From a virus, in the IMG/VR virus record IMGVR_UViG_3300033153_006082, positions 1 through 47,062 of that record: 47,062 nt of DNA, one strand, 5' to 3'. The position numbers and the translations under genes were made by a program. Of the stretch, positions 41,220 to 47,062 are shown piece after piece. The notes below the pieces were generated by a model, which worked only from the letters and a program-made list of their open reading frames with translations, was not told the origin of the DNA and made no database searches. Every line of letters begins with the position of its first letter. Position 1 is the first letter of the stretch.

Positions 41220-41663
41220 ATGACCAAAATAAAACAAGGCGGAAAAGTTGACCCGTCCAAATTAGTCGGCAAAAAACGGTATCCAAAAGAGGTCCGAGAA
41301 GCTGTACGAGCACGCATTTGTGCCCTTCAGTATCGGGGTGAGCGAATCAAGGACATTACTCAAATCATGCAAAACGAGGGGTACAAGTGTCCTCAAGGAA
41401 ACGTAATTCAGGAATACCATGTGAACAACCAATTATTTGCAGTTAGGAAGATTGCTGAGAACGCTGCGAAGAAGAGACGAGAAAATAAGGCCGCTGCGAA
41501 AGTTACGAGTTTGAGTAACAGTGACCAACGAATTAAGAATGTTTTAGAGGTACAGGACAAGATCAGAAGTGCCGTACTCCCTGCGATAGTAGAACAAATT
41601 TTAGTTGGCAAGGGGAGCGCTGAGAGAAAGGTGGCCATGGTTAGGGCCTACTACGAAATATAG
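41220..41663 (+). CDS. Putative helix-turn-helix DNA-binding protein
   Basis: A 147-residue basic protein. The segment RYPKEVREAVRARICALQYRGERIKDITQIMQNEGYKCPQGNVIQ looks like the HTH of recombinase- or resolvase-type proteins (I..I...GY..P.G). A Lys/Arg/Ala-rich helix and a C-terminal helical domain follow. It may regulate the neighbouring promoters. The ATG at 41220 has AGAGGA 7 bases upstream; an in-frame start at 41163 is less supported. Confidence 0.6.
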   Translation: MTKIKQGGKVDPSKLVGKKRYPKEVREAVRARICALQYRGERIKDITQIMQNEGYKCPQGNVIQEYHVNNQLFAVRKIAENAAKKRRENKAAAKVTSLSNSDQRIKNVLEVQDKIRSAVLPAIVEQILVGKGSAERKVAMVRAYYEI

Positions 41664-41674
41664 AGGAGGACAGA

Positions 41675-41920
41675 ATGAAAATTGAGAATATGAAGACTGA
41701 GGAGTTACTTACTAAAATTTTCACTACGGACGAACTTAAAGAAGCAGATAAAATCATCAAGGTTTGCCGTAAAGACAATGTTCAACCGAACGCTACTTTG
41801 AAGCGTGAGTTTGTAACGCCAGAAATGATGAAGAAGGTTGAGAAAAAAGCAGGGCAGAAAATGGATGCGAGTTACGTAGGGTATCTCGTGGAATATTACT
41901 TCACACTAAGGGAAGCGTAA
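41675..41920 (+). CDS. Small hypothetical protein
   Basis: An 81-residue charged, helical protein (TEELLTKIFTTDELKEADKIIKVCRKDN, then VTPEMMKKVEKKAGQKMDASYVGYLVEYYF). Family unknown. GAGGAGGACAGA provides a strong ribosome site. It shares one base with the next start (TAATG). Confidence 0.65.
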   Translation: MKIENMKTEELLTKIFTTDELKEADKIIKVCRKDNVQPNATLKREFVTPEMMKKVEKKAGQKMDASYVGYLVEYYFTLREA

Positions 41921-42108
41921 TGGAAGAAGAAACTGTAGATATGGTCATAGCACTAGGGCCATTTATGTTTACCGTAAAGAAAGGTGCGCATGGATTTAAC
42001 ATTTGGATGGGTGAAACTTTCTACGACTCGGCAGGTGTAGCTTTCGCAACACCGGAAAAAGCAAAAGAGGCGCTACTCTATCATTTTAGAGAGGAAGCGA
42101 CACAGTGA
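41920..42108 (+). CDS. Small hypothetical protein
   Basis: A 62-residue beta-alpha protein (DMVIALGPFMFTVKKGAHGFNIWMGETFYDS, then a helix with PEKAKEALLYHF). Not recognised. It is translationally linked on both sides: TAATG at the start, GTGA at the end. Confidence 0.6.
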   Translation: MEEETVDMVIALGPFMFTVKKGAHGFNIWMGETFYDSAGVAFATPEKAKEALLYHFREEATQ

Positions 42109-42374
42109 AAATAGTACGAGAAGCTAAAATATTAAACTACCTATCCGACGAGGAAATTCACAAGTCCTCGTTGGGCAGGAAGAAGCCCAAGCCGAATTAC
42201 CCTCACCCAGTAGGTGCAGCTAACCACATGAGTAAGTTAAACCCTGACAAGGTCCGTAGTATTAGGACTTACCGAGGGAAATTATCAGATCGTAAAACTG
42301 CCAAGCTGTTTGACGTTACCAAGACCACGGTACGAAACATTTGGTTTGGGATAACATGGAGACACGTAGAATGA
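42105..42374 (+). CDS. Helix-turn-helix protein, upstream partner of the AP2/HNH gene
   Basis: An 89-residue basic protein. Its C-terminal half, LNPDKVRSIRTYRGKLSDRKTAKLFDVTKTTVRNIWFGITWRHV, is a resolvase-type HTH of the sort often attached to phage HNH endonucleases. The start is GTG, overlapping the previous stop (GTGA), and its stop overlaps the next start (ATGA). The two proteins may be split parts of what is a single HTH-HNH protein elsewhere. Confidence 0.68.
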   Translation: MKIVREAKILNYLSDEEIHKSSLGRKKPKPNYPHPVGAANHMSKLNPDKVRSIRTYRGKLSDRKTAKLFDVTKTTVRNIWFGITWRHVE

Positions 42375-42874
42375 ACCTAATAGCTTGCAGACACGGTGAC
42401 GTTAAAGTTGATTCCGAAGATATGAAACGAATTAAGGACTCGGGGTGGAATGTAAGCACCCAGTTAGTAAACGGTGAGTACCTAAATGTCAGGATGATGA
42501 AAAAAATAGAGGGTAAACAGAAACAGAGGTCACTCTCTCGGTTTATTATAGATGCACCTAAGGGTAAGATCGTCACCTTTAAAAATAAAGACACCTTAGA
42601 CCTTAGGAAAGATAACCTTATTATCACCACCCACTCAGGCAAAAGAGAGAACTCTCACCCTAAAAAATTTGGTGTTTGTAAGTATAAGGGAGTTCACAGG
42701 CAAGGTACAAAAACTTGGATAGCGCAGATAAGGTATAAAGGAATATCTCGACACCTAGGGGTATTTAACAGCGAAGAAGATGCAGCAAAAGCTTATGATA
42801 AAGAGGCCCTTAAACGATTCAAACACCCTAGACTTAATTTTCCTAAAAACCCCGCACCAGTAATGCGGGGGTAG
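42371..42874 (+). CDS. AP2-domain protein with degenerate HNH motif
   Basis: A 167-residue protein of the HNH-AP2 homing endonuclease layout. An HNH-like region (LSRFIIDAPKGKIVTFKNKDTLDLRKDNL) precedes an AP2 DNA-binding domain (YKGVHRQGTKTWIAQIRYKGISRHLGVFNSEEDAAKAYD). In active relatives the first part reads VDHINGD; here the catalytic His region is VTFKNKD, so nuclease activity is probably lost. It may now act as a DNA-binding regulator. The ATG at 42371 overlaps the previous stop. A CCCC box hairpin lies at its 3' end. Confidence 0.75.
   Translation: MNLIACRHGDVKVDSEDMKRIKDSGWNVSTQLVNGEYLNVRMMKKIEGKQKQRSLSRFIIDAPKGKIVTFKNKDTLDLRKDNLIITTHSGKRENSHPKKFGVCKYKGVHRQGTKTWIAQIRYKGISRHLGVFNSEEDAAKAYDKEALKRFKHPRLNFPKNPAPVMRG
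42850..42870 (+). repeat. CCCCGCRCCA box forming a hairpin at the AP2/HNH gene end
   Basis: CCCCGCA (42850-42856) pairs with TGCGGGG (42864-42870) around a 7-base loop; the left arm is a full CCCCGCACCA box. It lies in the last codons of the gene. No T run follows, so it is a weak terminator at best. Confidence 0.6.
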
Positions 42875-42896
42875 AAACATTTTCAAAGGACGTAGA

Positions 42897-43097
42897 ATGA
42901 AATTAGCAAACTACATAGAAAAACTGAACAAGCTACTAAAAGAAAAAGGGGATCTACCTATTATTTATTCCATGGACGAGGAAGGAAATGGATTTGATCT
43001 GGTAATTCATGAACCCACAGCAGGTGTTTTTGAAGAGAATGACTTTACTATTGAAAGTGAATCTTTAGGGAAGCCTAATGTTATCTGTATAAATTGA
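42897..43097 (+). CDS. Small acidic hypothetical protein
   Basis: A 66-residue protein starting MKLANYIEKLNKLLKEKGDLPIIYSMDEEGN, a pattern (helix, GDxP, strand, D-E-G-N) found in many small phage proteins without known function. CAAAGGACGTAGA contains a good ribosome site. Confidence 0.65.
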   Translation: MKLANYIEKLNKLLKEKGDLPIIYSMDEEGNGFDLVIHEPTAGVFEENDFTIESESLGKPNVICIN

Positions 43098-43111
43098 AGC
43101 CACCGCCTGTG

Positions 43112-43120
43112 TGCTACAAT
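43112..43120 (+). promoter_or_regulatory. Extended -10 giving a probably leaderless mRNA
   Basis: TGCTACAAT at 43112-43120; the ATG at 43126 falls where transcription should start. It has the same geometry as 40274-40286. No Shine-Dalgarno site is present. Confidence 0.5.
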
Positions 43121-43125
43121 AGTAC

Positions 43126-43353
43126 ATGGGCAAATTTTTCCTCATTCTCACACTAATTTACTTTTCTTATGAATTACCAGACCCCGCGCCAGATTACGAG
43201 GCGGACTTTGATTCGGAAATTTTTGCCGTATATAACGGTGATGGAATTACTGAGGCCTATATGCAGGATGCGGTGTTCGAAAAAGCCTTGACTGTTGTTG
43301 AAGAAGTTCGAGAGAGGTGGGAACTTTCACAGGATATTGTTGGCGGTGATTAA
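43126..43353 (+). CDS. Small protein with hydrophobic N-terminus
   Basis: A 75-residue protein with a hydrophobic start (GKFFLILTLIYFSY) that could be a membrane anchor or signal, then an acidic region (DPAPDYEADFDSE) and a helix. Unknown function. Its last 107 bases overlap the end of an opposing gene, so one of the two may be spurious; the promoter-like element just upstream supports this one. A CCCC box lies in its coding region at 43182. Confidence 0.5.
   Translation: MGKFFLILTLIYFSYELPDPAPDYEADFDSEIFAVYNGDGITEAYMQDAVFEKALTVVEEVRERWELSQDIVGGD
43182..43191 (+). repeat. CCCCGCRCCA box, coding copy 3
   Basis: CCCCGCGCCA preceded by GA, inside the small gene at 43126-43353 about 60 bases after its probable transcription start. 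It encodes PAP. Confidence 0.45.
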
Positions 43354-43507
43354 CGAATTTTATTTCAGCGTCAAAGGATAATATTTCTTCAGTAGATATT
43401 TCAACAAAACGACAGTACTTTCTCTCTTCAATAACCTTAATCTCTCGCTTCACTAATTTGCGAACACCTAGGCCATCGTCGTCTGTTATAAGTACGTGTT
43501 CAATCAT
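43247..43507 (-). CDS. Small hypothetical protein, last gene of the primase-helicase operon
   Basis: An 86-residue protein (LITDDDGLGVRKLVKREIKVIEERKYCRFVEI, then a Gln/Arg/Pro-rich tail). Its ATG overlaps the stop of the upstream gene (ATGA), which supports it as real. The last third is antisense to the plus-strand gene at 43126-43353. No family recognised. Confidence 0.55.
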   Translation of the reverse strand: MIEHVLITDDDGLGVRKLVKREIKVIEERKYCRFVEISTEEILSFDAEIKFVNHRQQYPVKVPTSLELLQQQSRLFRTPHPAYRPQ

Positions 43508-43809
43508 TTCTTAAGCTTCTTGACTCGTTCTAACCATTTCGTAACTGAACAAAGTATACAATCAATAAGAGGCAGATCAGGGTCTATAGGAAGCCTACAT
43601 AAACAACCCCAATTAGCAGCATTGGACCTCCTGTTTTCCATAACAGGTTTAGCTATGTTTACTAACTCTATTAATTTTAGTTTTTGCAACTCTCTGCAAT
43701 TTTTAGATATAAATGCATCAGGGATAGATATTTCATCCAAGTTTTCAATACATGAACTGTTATTATCTATAAAACAATTGTTACATAATTTAAAGTCAGG
43801 GTCTTTCAT
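43504..43809 (-). CDS. Cysteine-rich hypothetical protein
   Basis: A 101-residue protein with cysteines in CNNC near residue 9, a further C at about 20, and CLC plus CILC in the C-terminal half (NWGCLCRLPIDPDLPLIDCILC). Together these could hold zinc or an iron-sulphur cluster. It overlaps its neighbours by ATGA on both sides. Function unknown. Confidence 0.6.
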   Translation of the reverse strand: MKDPDFKLCNNCFIDNNSSCIENLDEISIPDAFISKNCRELQKLKLIELVNIAKPVMENRRSNAANWGCLCRLPIDPDLPLIDCILCSVTKWLERVKKLKK

Positions 43810-44057
43810 CCTTTATACCTTTGGTAACCTTTAGTTTTAACCTTACCTCTTTCCATCCAATCTGAAATTTCATCGCTTTGGTCATTTAAAAGCTCTATCT
43901 CATAGATACCTTCATCAACAAATTCTGCCCAATCATAAAGTCCTTGAACAACGTCAGTGTATTTACCCCAAGCGCTATCCACGTGCCGTTGCATTGAGAA
44001 CCTGCCCGCCATAAACCATATAGCTGAAAGTATAAAAAGGAGAATAAAATCAACCAT
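43806..44057 (-). CDS. Small single-pass membrane protein
   Basis: An 83-residue protein with an N-terminal membrane segment (VDFILLFILSAIWFMAGRF) followed by an acidic helical domain with several Trp and Asp/Glu and a basic end (KVKTKGYQRYKG). AAAGG lies 8 bases before the ATG at 44057; an in-frame GTG at 44066 is an alternative. It might be a membrane-anchored regulator or lysis protein; nothing specific is recognised. Confidence 0.6.
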   Translation of the reverse strand: MVDFILLFILSAIWFMAGRFSMQRHVDSAWGKYTDVVQGLYDWAEFVDEGIYEIELLNDQSDEISDWMERGKVKTKGYQRYKG

Positions 44058-44229
44058 TTTTTTCACCTTTCTTTATAGCTTCATTTACTTTTTCGATATA
44101 CAACTTAACTTCAGGAAATAAACTCCTAAGCTCTAAAACCAAGGTAGTCGCTGCGTCCAGTTGTTCCGTTAAGTCTTTATTTTTCGTTTTAAGCTGGTCC
44201 ATAACCGCTATCATTTGTTTCGGGTTCAT
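44050..44229 (-). CDS. 59-residue coiled-coil-like protein
   Basis: A small gene that fills the gap between two longer genes. Its ATG (44229) overlaps the upstream stop (ATGA), and its own stop lies inside the first codons of the membrane gene. The protein is helical and charged (MDQLKTKNKDLTEQLDAATTLVLELRSL), with heptad-like leucines that suggest a coiled coil. Function unknown. Confidence 0.65.
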   Translation of the reverse strand: MNPKQMIAVMDQLKTKNKDLTEQLDAATTLVLELRSLFPEVKLYIEKVNEAIKKGEKNG

Positions 44230-44459
44230 TCTGACTCCTGATGTTCTCTAATTTTAGCTTGATGCTCTTTAAGTTTAATTAATATGTCTGCCCAAGTTTC
44301 AAAAGATAGAAACCTCCATGCAGGAATTTCATATTTGAAATCTTTAATCTGAAGAACTACGTTATCCTCTTGAGTCACCATCATATCTTGAGCTATAACA
44401 GCTACCCTAACCATGACTTCATTAAGCAGCATCGCCTTCGTTAATTTTTCTGAGAACAT
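44226..44459 (-). CDS. Small hypothetical protein
   Basis: A 77-residue helical protein (KLTKAMLLNEVMVRVAVIAQDMM, then FETWADILIKLKEHQAKIREHQ). No family recognised. Its start overlaps the zinc-ribbon gene by one base (TAATG) and its stop overlaps the 59-residue gene. Confidence 0.62.
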   Translation of the reverse strand: MFSEKLTKAMLLNEVMVRVAVIAQDMMVTQEDNVVLQIKDFKYEIPAWRFLSFETWADILIKLKEHQAKIREHQESE

Positions 44460-44929
44460 TACAACCTTCTCCCAAGCATTTCTTCAGCTTCTTCCTTACT
44501 CACCGTATGCCAACAACCCTTAGAACGACGGATAGGGGAATCACTAGGGTGCATTAACTTAGCTTCAAATATAGTTTGAATCAGATACTTAGGTTCGGGT
44601 TCTTCATACTCGATTGTCAGTTTATAGGGAGTAGCGTCTGTTTTTTCAAGGGTATTACGGTGACCGCAAGCCTCTTCGCCTTTATTTAAACGGTTGATAA
44701 ATCCTTCTGATACCCATCTCGTTACTTTCTTTTCCATTGTTTTCTCCTTTGCGATGTATTCTTGGTAGTATTTCAAGCCTTCCAGCGAATCTTGTAAAGC
44801 TTGAATAGGGTTCTCTTGAATTTCAGTAAGTACACGCCATGGTTTTTCACACTTAGAGCATTCAATATTCTCTTTCAACGTGGGGTAACCACAATGATTA
44901 CAATAAACAATGTCTGGACGATAACCCAT
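44459..44929 (-). CDS. Zinc-ribbon protein
   Basis: A 156-residue protein with an N-terminal zinc ribbon (CNHCGYPTLKENIECSKC) followed by a charged helical region and a beta-rich part with LTIEYEEPEPKYLIQTIFEAK. It directly follows the prim-pol/helicase gene (8 bases between), so a replication accessory role is plausible. AGGAG lies 7 bases before the ATG. Confidence 0.68.
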   Translation of the reverse strand: MGYRPDIVYCNHCGYPTLKENIECSKCEKPWRVLTEIQENPIQALQDSLEGLKYYQEYIAKEKTMEKKVTRWVSEGFINRLNKGEEACGHRNTLEKTDATPYKLTIEYEEPEPKYLIQTIFEAKLMHPSDSPIRRSKGCWHTVSKEEAEEMLGRRL

Positions 44930-44937
44930 AAGAACTC

Positions 44938-47062
44938 CTAATAGTGTGAACTGATACCGTTATCTACCGTACTTTCATTAGTAACGCAAGTACTAGGATC
45001 AAATTCCCCTATTCCTTTGAAACAAGCTACACCTGTAGATTTTACCGTGTCGAATCGACCCCGCATCATCTTATAAAAGGCCTGTTTTGTTATTTTCTGC
45101 CGACCCCGATTCGTGTCTGCTAGCCACTTGCGGAATATTTCCCACACGTCCAGACACTTCATTTTATCTTCAGGATTTAGAACTGGAACCTGCGAACCAA
45201 CGCCTTGTACTTCCTGCGCTTCAAGGTCAAATACAAACTGGTCAATTACGTTATACTCGGACTGCCAATCATCTAATGTTTTAAATCCAGACTCGGGTTG
45301 GGTGTATTGTCCGTTGTGTTCGCACAACCTTTTGATGCCTTTAAGAGCGAAGTTAAGAACGCCTTGGGGATTGTTATTAAAAACTTTGTTTCCGAAATTC
45401 CGATCATGAGTGTATCGTCCCTTAGAATCTTGAGTTGACATTGTATTGGAAAATCCAATGAACACGACTCGTCTGCTAAAAGCCTTGGCGTTAGAATCGA
45501 AATTTTTAGGCAGGTCGTTAGCCCCAAATCCATGTACAGCAGGTAGGGGTGCGCGAATGTTTTGTTTACCTTTACGCTGAATAGTGAAAGGCATTCTGTC
45601 CTCAATTTGTTTAAGAACGCTTGCCTCGATTGCGGTGTTAGATCTAATATCGGTAACGATGTTGACCATCTTTCCAATGAGCGGTTCAATGAGGAAACCT
45701 CTAAAATCACTGGGGTCAACTGCCCCAACATTATCGGGGGACAATAGATTGTTAAGAGTGATGAACACCGTTGACTTGCCACACCCCGCCGCACCGTGGA
45801 GGAAAAATATTTTTGGAAATATTGGCATAACGGCGGCACCGTACAATTCGCAAAGAGCGATTTTCTTTTCTTCCGCGTCGGCATCACCTTTAAAAATATC
45901 TTCAAGCATTTGGTCAAACGACTCATTGCTGTCTCCGTCCTCTTGGTATTCTAAATCAATTCCATTAGTAGCGTAGTCCAGCCTTGAGTGTTCGTGCTTT
46001 TCTAGCTTATACCCCGCAGCTGTTTGGTTCACATGCAGAGTACAGTCTCTTAATACTAGTCTATCACCCTTGGGGATTTTCATATCAATTGCTGCTGGTG
46101 GGGAGGGGATATAGTGGGTAAACATTTTGTAGGTAGATTCTATTTTCGTATTAGGAGCATCTCCGAAATACATTCTGGATATAACTCTTTTGATTGACTT
46201 CACATCATGATCGGAGAGTAGATACCATTTCCCATCCTCAGTGTACTTATAAAGATCGCCGTCCTGCTGAACCATATCTGACTTTGCTGCATTTAAGAGC
46301 GTCGTCGCCTTGTCATAAGAAATTCCGAATTTTTGAATGAGCATTTCGACGATGGCCATTTCTTTTGGTAGGTCTGGCCCCTTGCCAGTTTTTGGCATTG
46401 GGACTTTTTCTCCGTGTTCAATCTTCTTTTTTGCCACGGTAGCAAAGAGGTCAGTGTAATGAAGGGCAGCTCTGTTGGGGGCATCCCCCTTTTGATATTT
46501 ACAAGTTCGGCAATTATAATATGTTGAAGCGTAACCCGTATTATATTGGTCATCATATTTGAGAATTTCACGAACGGCCTTAGTTATATGGAATTGTTTG
46601 TTGATGTAACCCATCATCTTTTCCGCCATGGCGGAATGGGCACCACTTCTAGATCTATCCTTATAGCCTTCAGGTATTTCTTCAGCAGACTTAGGAGCGT
46701 ATCCTGCCATCTGTGTGTGGTCTTGAGTTGTTAGATCAGCGGGGGAGAATTGATCCGCTATGCCGCCTACAGAATTTGTATTGGCCTGCTGTGACCTACT
46801 TCCTAGGAGTGCTACGATTTGTTGACTTAATTTTTCTAACCAATCAGAAGGAAGGAAGGGAAGGGTGTCTTTCTCTATCGTTAGCAGAGATGTGTCTGTA
46901 GGAGTACCGTCCTTTATACACCACTCATACTTCTTCTTAGTATCAGGATGAATAGAGGGCGGAAGTACGGTCTGCCGACCTGTTGAAATTAACTCGAATA
47001 AATTATCACGCTTAGTTAGAGGGTTTTTGTAATTTACTGTGAGTTCTCCATTATAACGATAG
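44938..47062 (-). CDS. Primase-polymerase/helicase, C-terminal part (continues from position 1)
   Basis: The open frame enters from the right edge and runs 707 residues to the stop; with the left-edge part the protein has 811. Residues from 47061 downward complete the prim-pol domain: STGRQTVLPPSIHPDTKKKYEW is its conserved Q-V-x-P-P-S-x-H-P motif. A Cys pair follows in YYNCRTCKY. The second half is an SF3/D5-like helicase with Walker A HGAAGCGKST (Lys at about 533) and an arginine-finger-like KAFSRRVVFIGF segment. It should unwind and prime the phage genome. The in-frame ATG at 46710 is internal, not the start. Confidence 0.92.
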   Translation of the reverse strand, partial: YRYNGELTVNYKNPLTKRDNLFELISTGRQTVLPPSIHPDTKKKYEWCIKDGTPTDTSLLTIEKDTLPFLPSDWLEKLSQQIVALLGSRSQQANTNSVGGIADQFSPADLTTQDHTQMAGYAPKSAEEIPEGYKDRSRSGAHSAMAEKMMGYINKQFHITKAVREILKYDDQYNTGYASTYYNCRTCKYQKGDAPNRAALHYTDLFATVAKKKIEHGEKVPMPKTGKGPDLPKEMAIVEMLIQKFGISYDKATTLLNAAKSDMVQQDGDLYKYTEDGKWYLLSDHDVKSIKRVISRMYFGDAPNTKIESTYKMFTHYIPSPPAAIDMKIPKGDRLVLRDCTLHVNQTAAGYKLEKHEHSRLDYATNGIDLEYQEDGDSNESFDQMLEDIFKGDADAEEKKIALCELYGAAVMPIFPKIFFLHGAAGCGKSTVFITLNNLLSPDNVGAVDPSDFRGFLIEPLIGKMVNIVTDIRSNTAIEASVLKQIEDRMPFTIQRKGKQNIRAPLPAVHGFGANDLPKNFDSNAKAFSRRVVFIGFSNTMSTQDSKGRYTHDRNFGNKVFNNNPQGVLNFALKGIKRLCEHNGQYTQPESGFKTLDDWQSEYNVIDQFVFDLEAQEVQGVGSQVPVLNPEDKMKCLDVWEIFRKWLADTNRGRQKITKQAFYKMMRGRFDTVKSTGVACFKGIGEFDPSTCVTNESTVDNGISSHY

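Noticed and set aside
1-47062. tRNA genes, CRISPR arrays, integrase or attachment sites
   Set aside because: None recognised by eye; a tRNA scan was not possible, so a tRNA cannot be fully excluded. No integrase or excisionase-like protein is seen, which argues against a temperate phage.

Overview
The window is a lytic-type tailed bacteriophage genome with podovirus-like architecture (short tail, no tape measure, sheath or integrase). It is almost certainly complete. The reading frame that runs off the left edge (reverse strand, 311 down to 1) continues in frame, without a stop, at the right edge (47062 down to 44938). Joined, the two halves make one coherent 811-residue primase-polymerase/helicase. 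The 47,062 bases are therefore best read as a circular or circularly permuted genome cut inside that gene. Strong AGGAG-type ribosome sites, a lipobox protein and an M15 peptidase suggest a Gram-negative host. The sequence does not identify the species. Base composition is roughly 40% GC by eye. I recognised no tRNA, CRISPR array or insertion sequence.

Layout. (1) 312-525: divergent promoter region. (2) 526-11251, plus strand, early and replication block: GroES-like co-chaperonin, metallophosphatase, dNMP kinase, M15 peptidase, SNF2-type helicase, a possible ssDNA-binding protein, DnaQ-like exonuclease, family A DNA polymerase and VRR-NUC nuclease. One antisense PD-(D/E)XK gene sits inside it. 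(3) 11264-35403, minus strand, virion block ending at a two-way terminator. Read in transcription order: small and large terminase, portal, scaffold, major capsid protein with its own terminator, tail fibres, small membrane and lipoprotein genes, tail tube or nozzle protein, another fibre, papain-like protein, connector, Hint-domain protein, GNAT protein and two large putative ejection proteins. (4) 35404-35987: repeat-rich promoter hub. (5) 35988-38861, plus strand: a self-contained cassette with its own promoter and terminator, coding for a zinc-ribbon amidoligase, a class II glutamine amidotransferase and a 31-residue membrane peptide. (6) 38897-40285: mostly non-coding, with an AT-rich iteron-like region, a palindrome-overlapped promoter and a cluster of palindromes. 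It holds one small minus-strand gene. (7) 40286-43353, plus strand: SprT-like protease and small regulator-like genes, among them an AP2/HNH protein whose nuclease motif looks dead. (8) 44938-43247, minus strand: small genes downstream of the primase-helicase.

How it works together (inference). Host RNA polymerase would start both sides of the 312-525 promoter region, making the prim-pol/helicase on one strand and polymerase, exonuclease, helicase and nucleases on the other. Late transcription would leave the 35.4-36.0 kb hub leftward. A ten-base box, CCCCGCRCCA, occurs eight times, four of them in these control regions, and is the best candidate for a phage-specific regulatory or replication signal. 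The amidoligase/amidotransferase cassette looks like an accessory cargo module.
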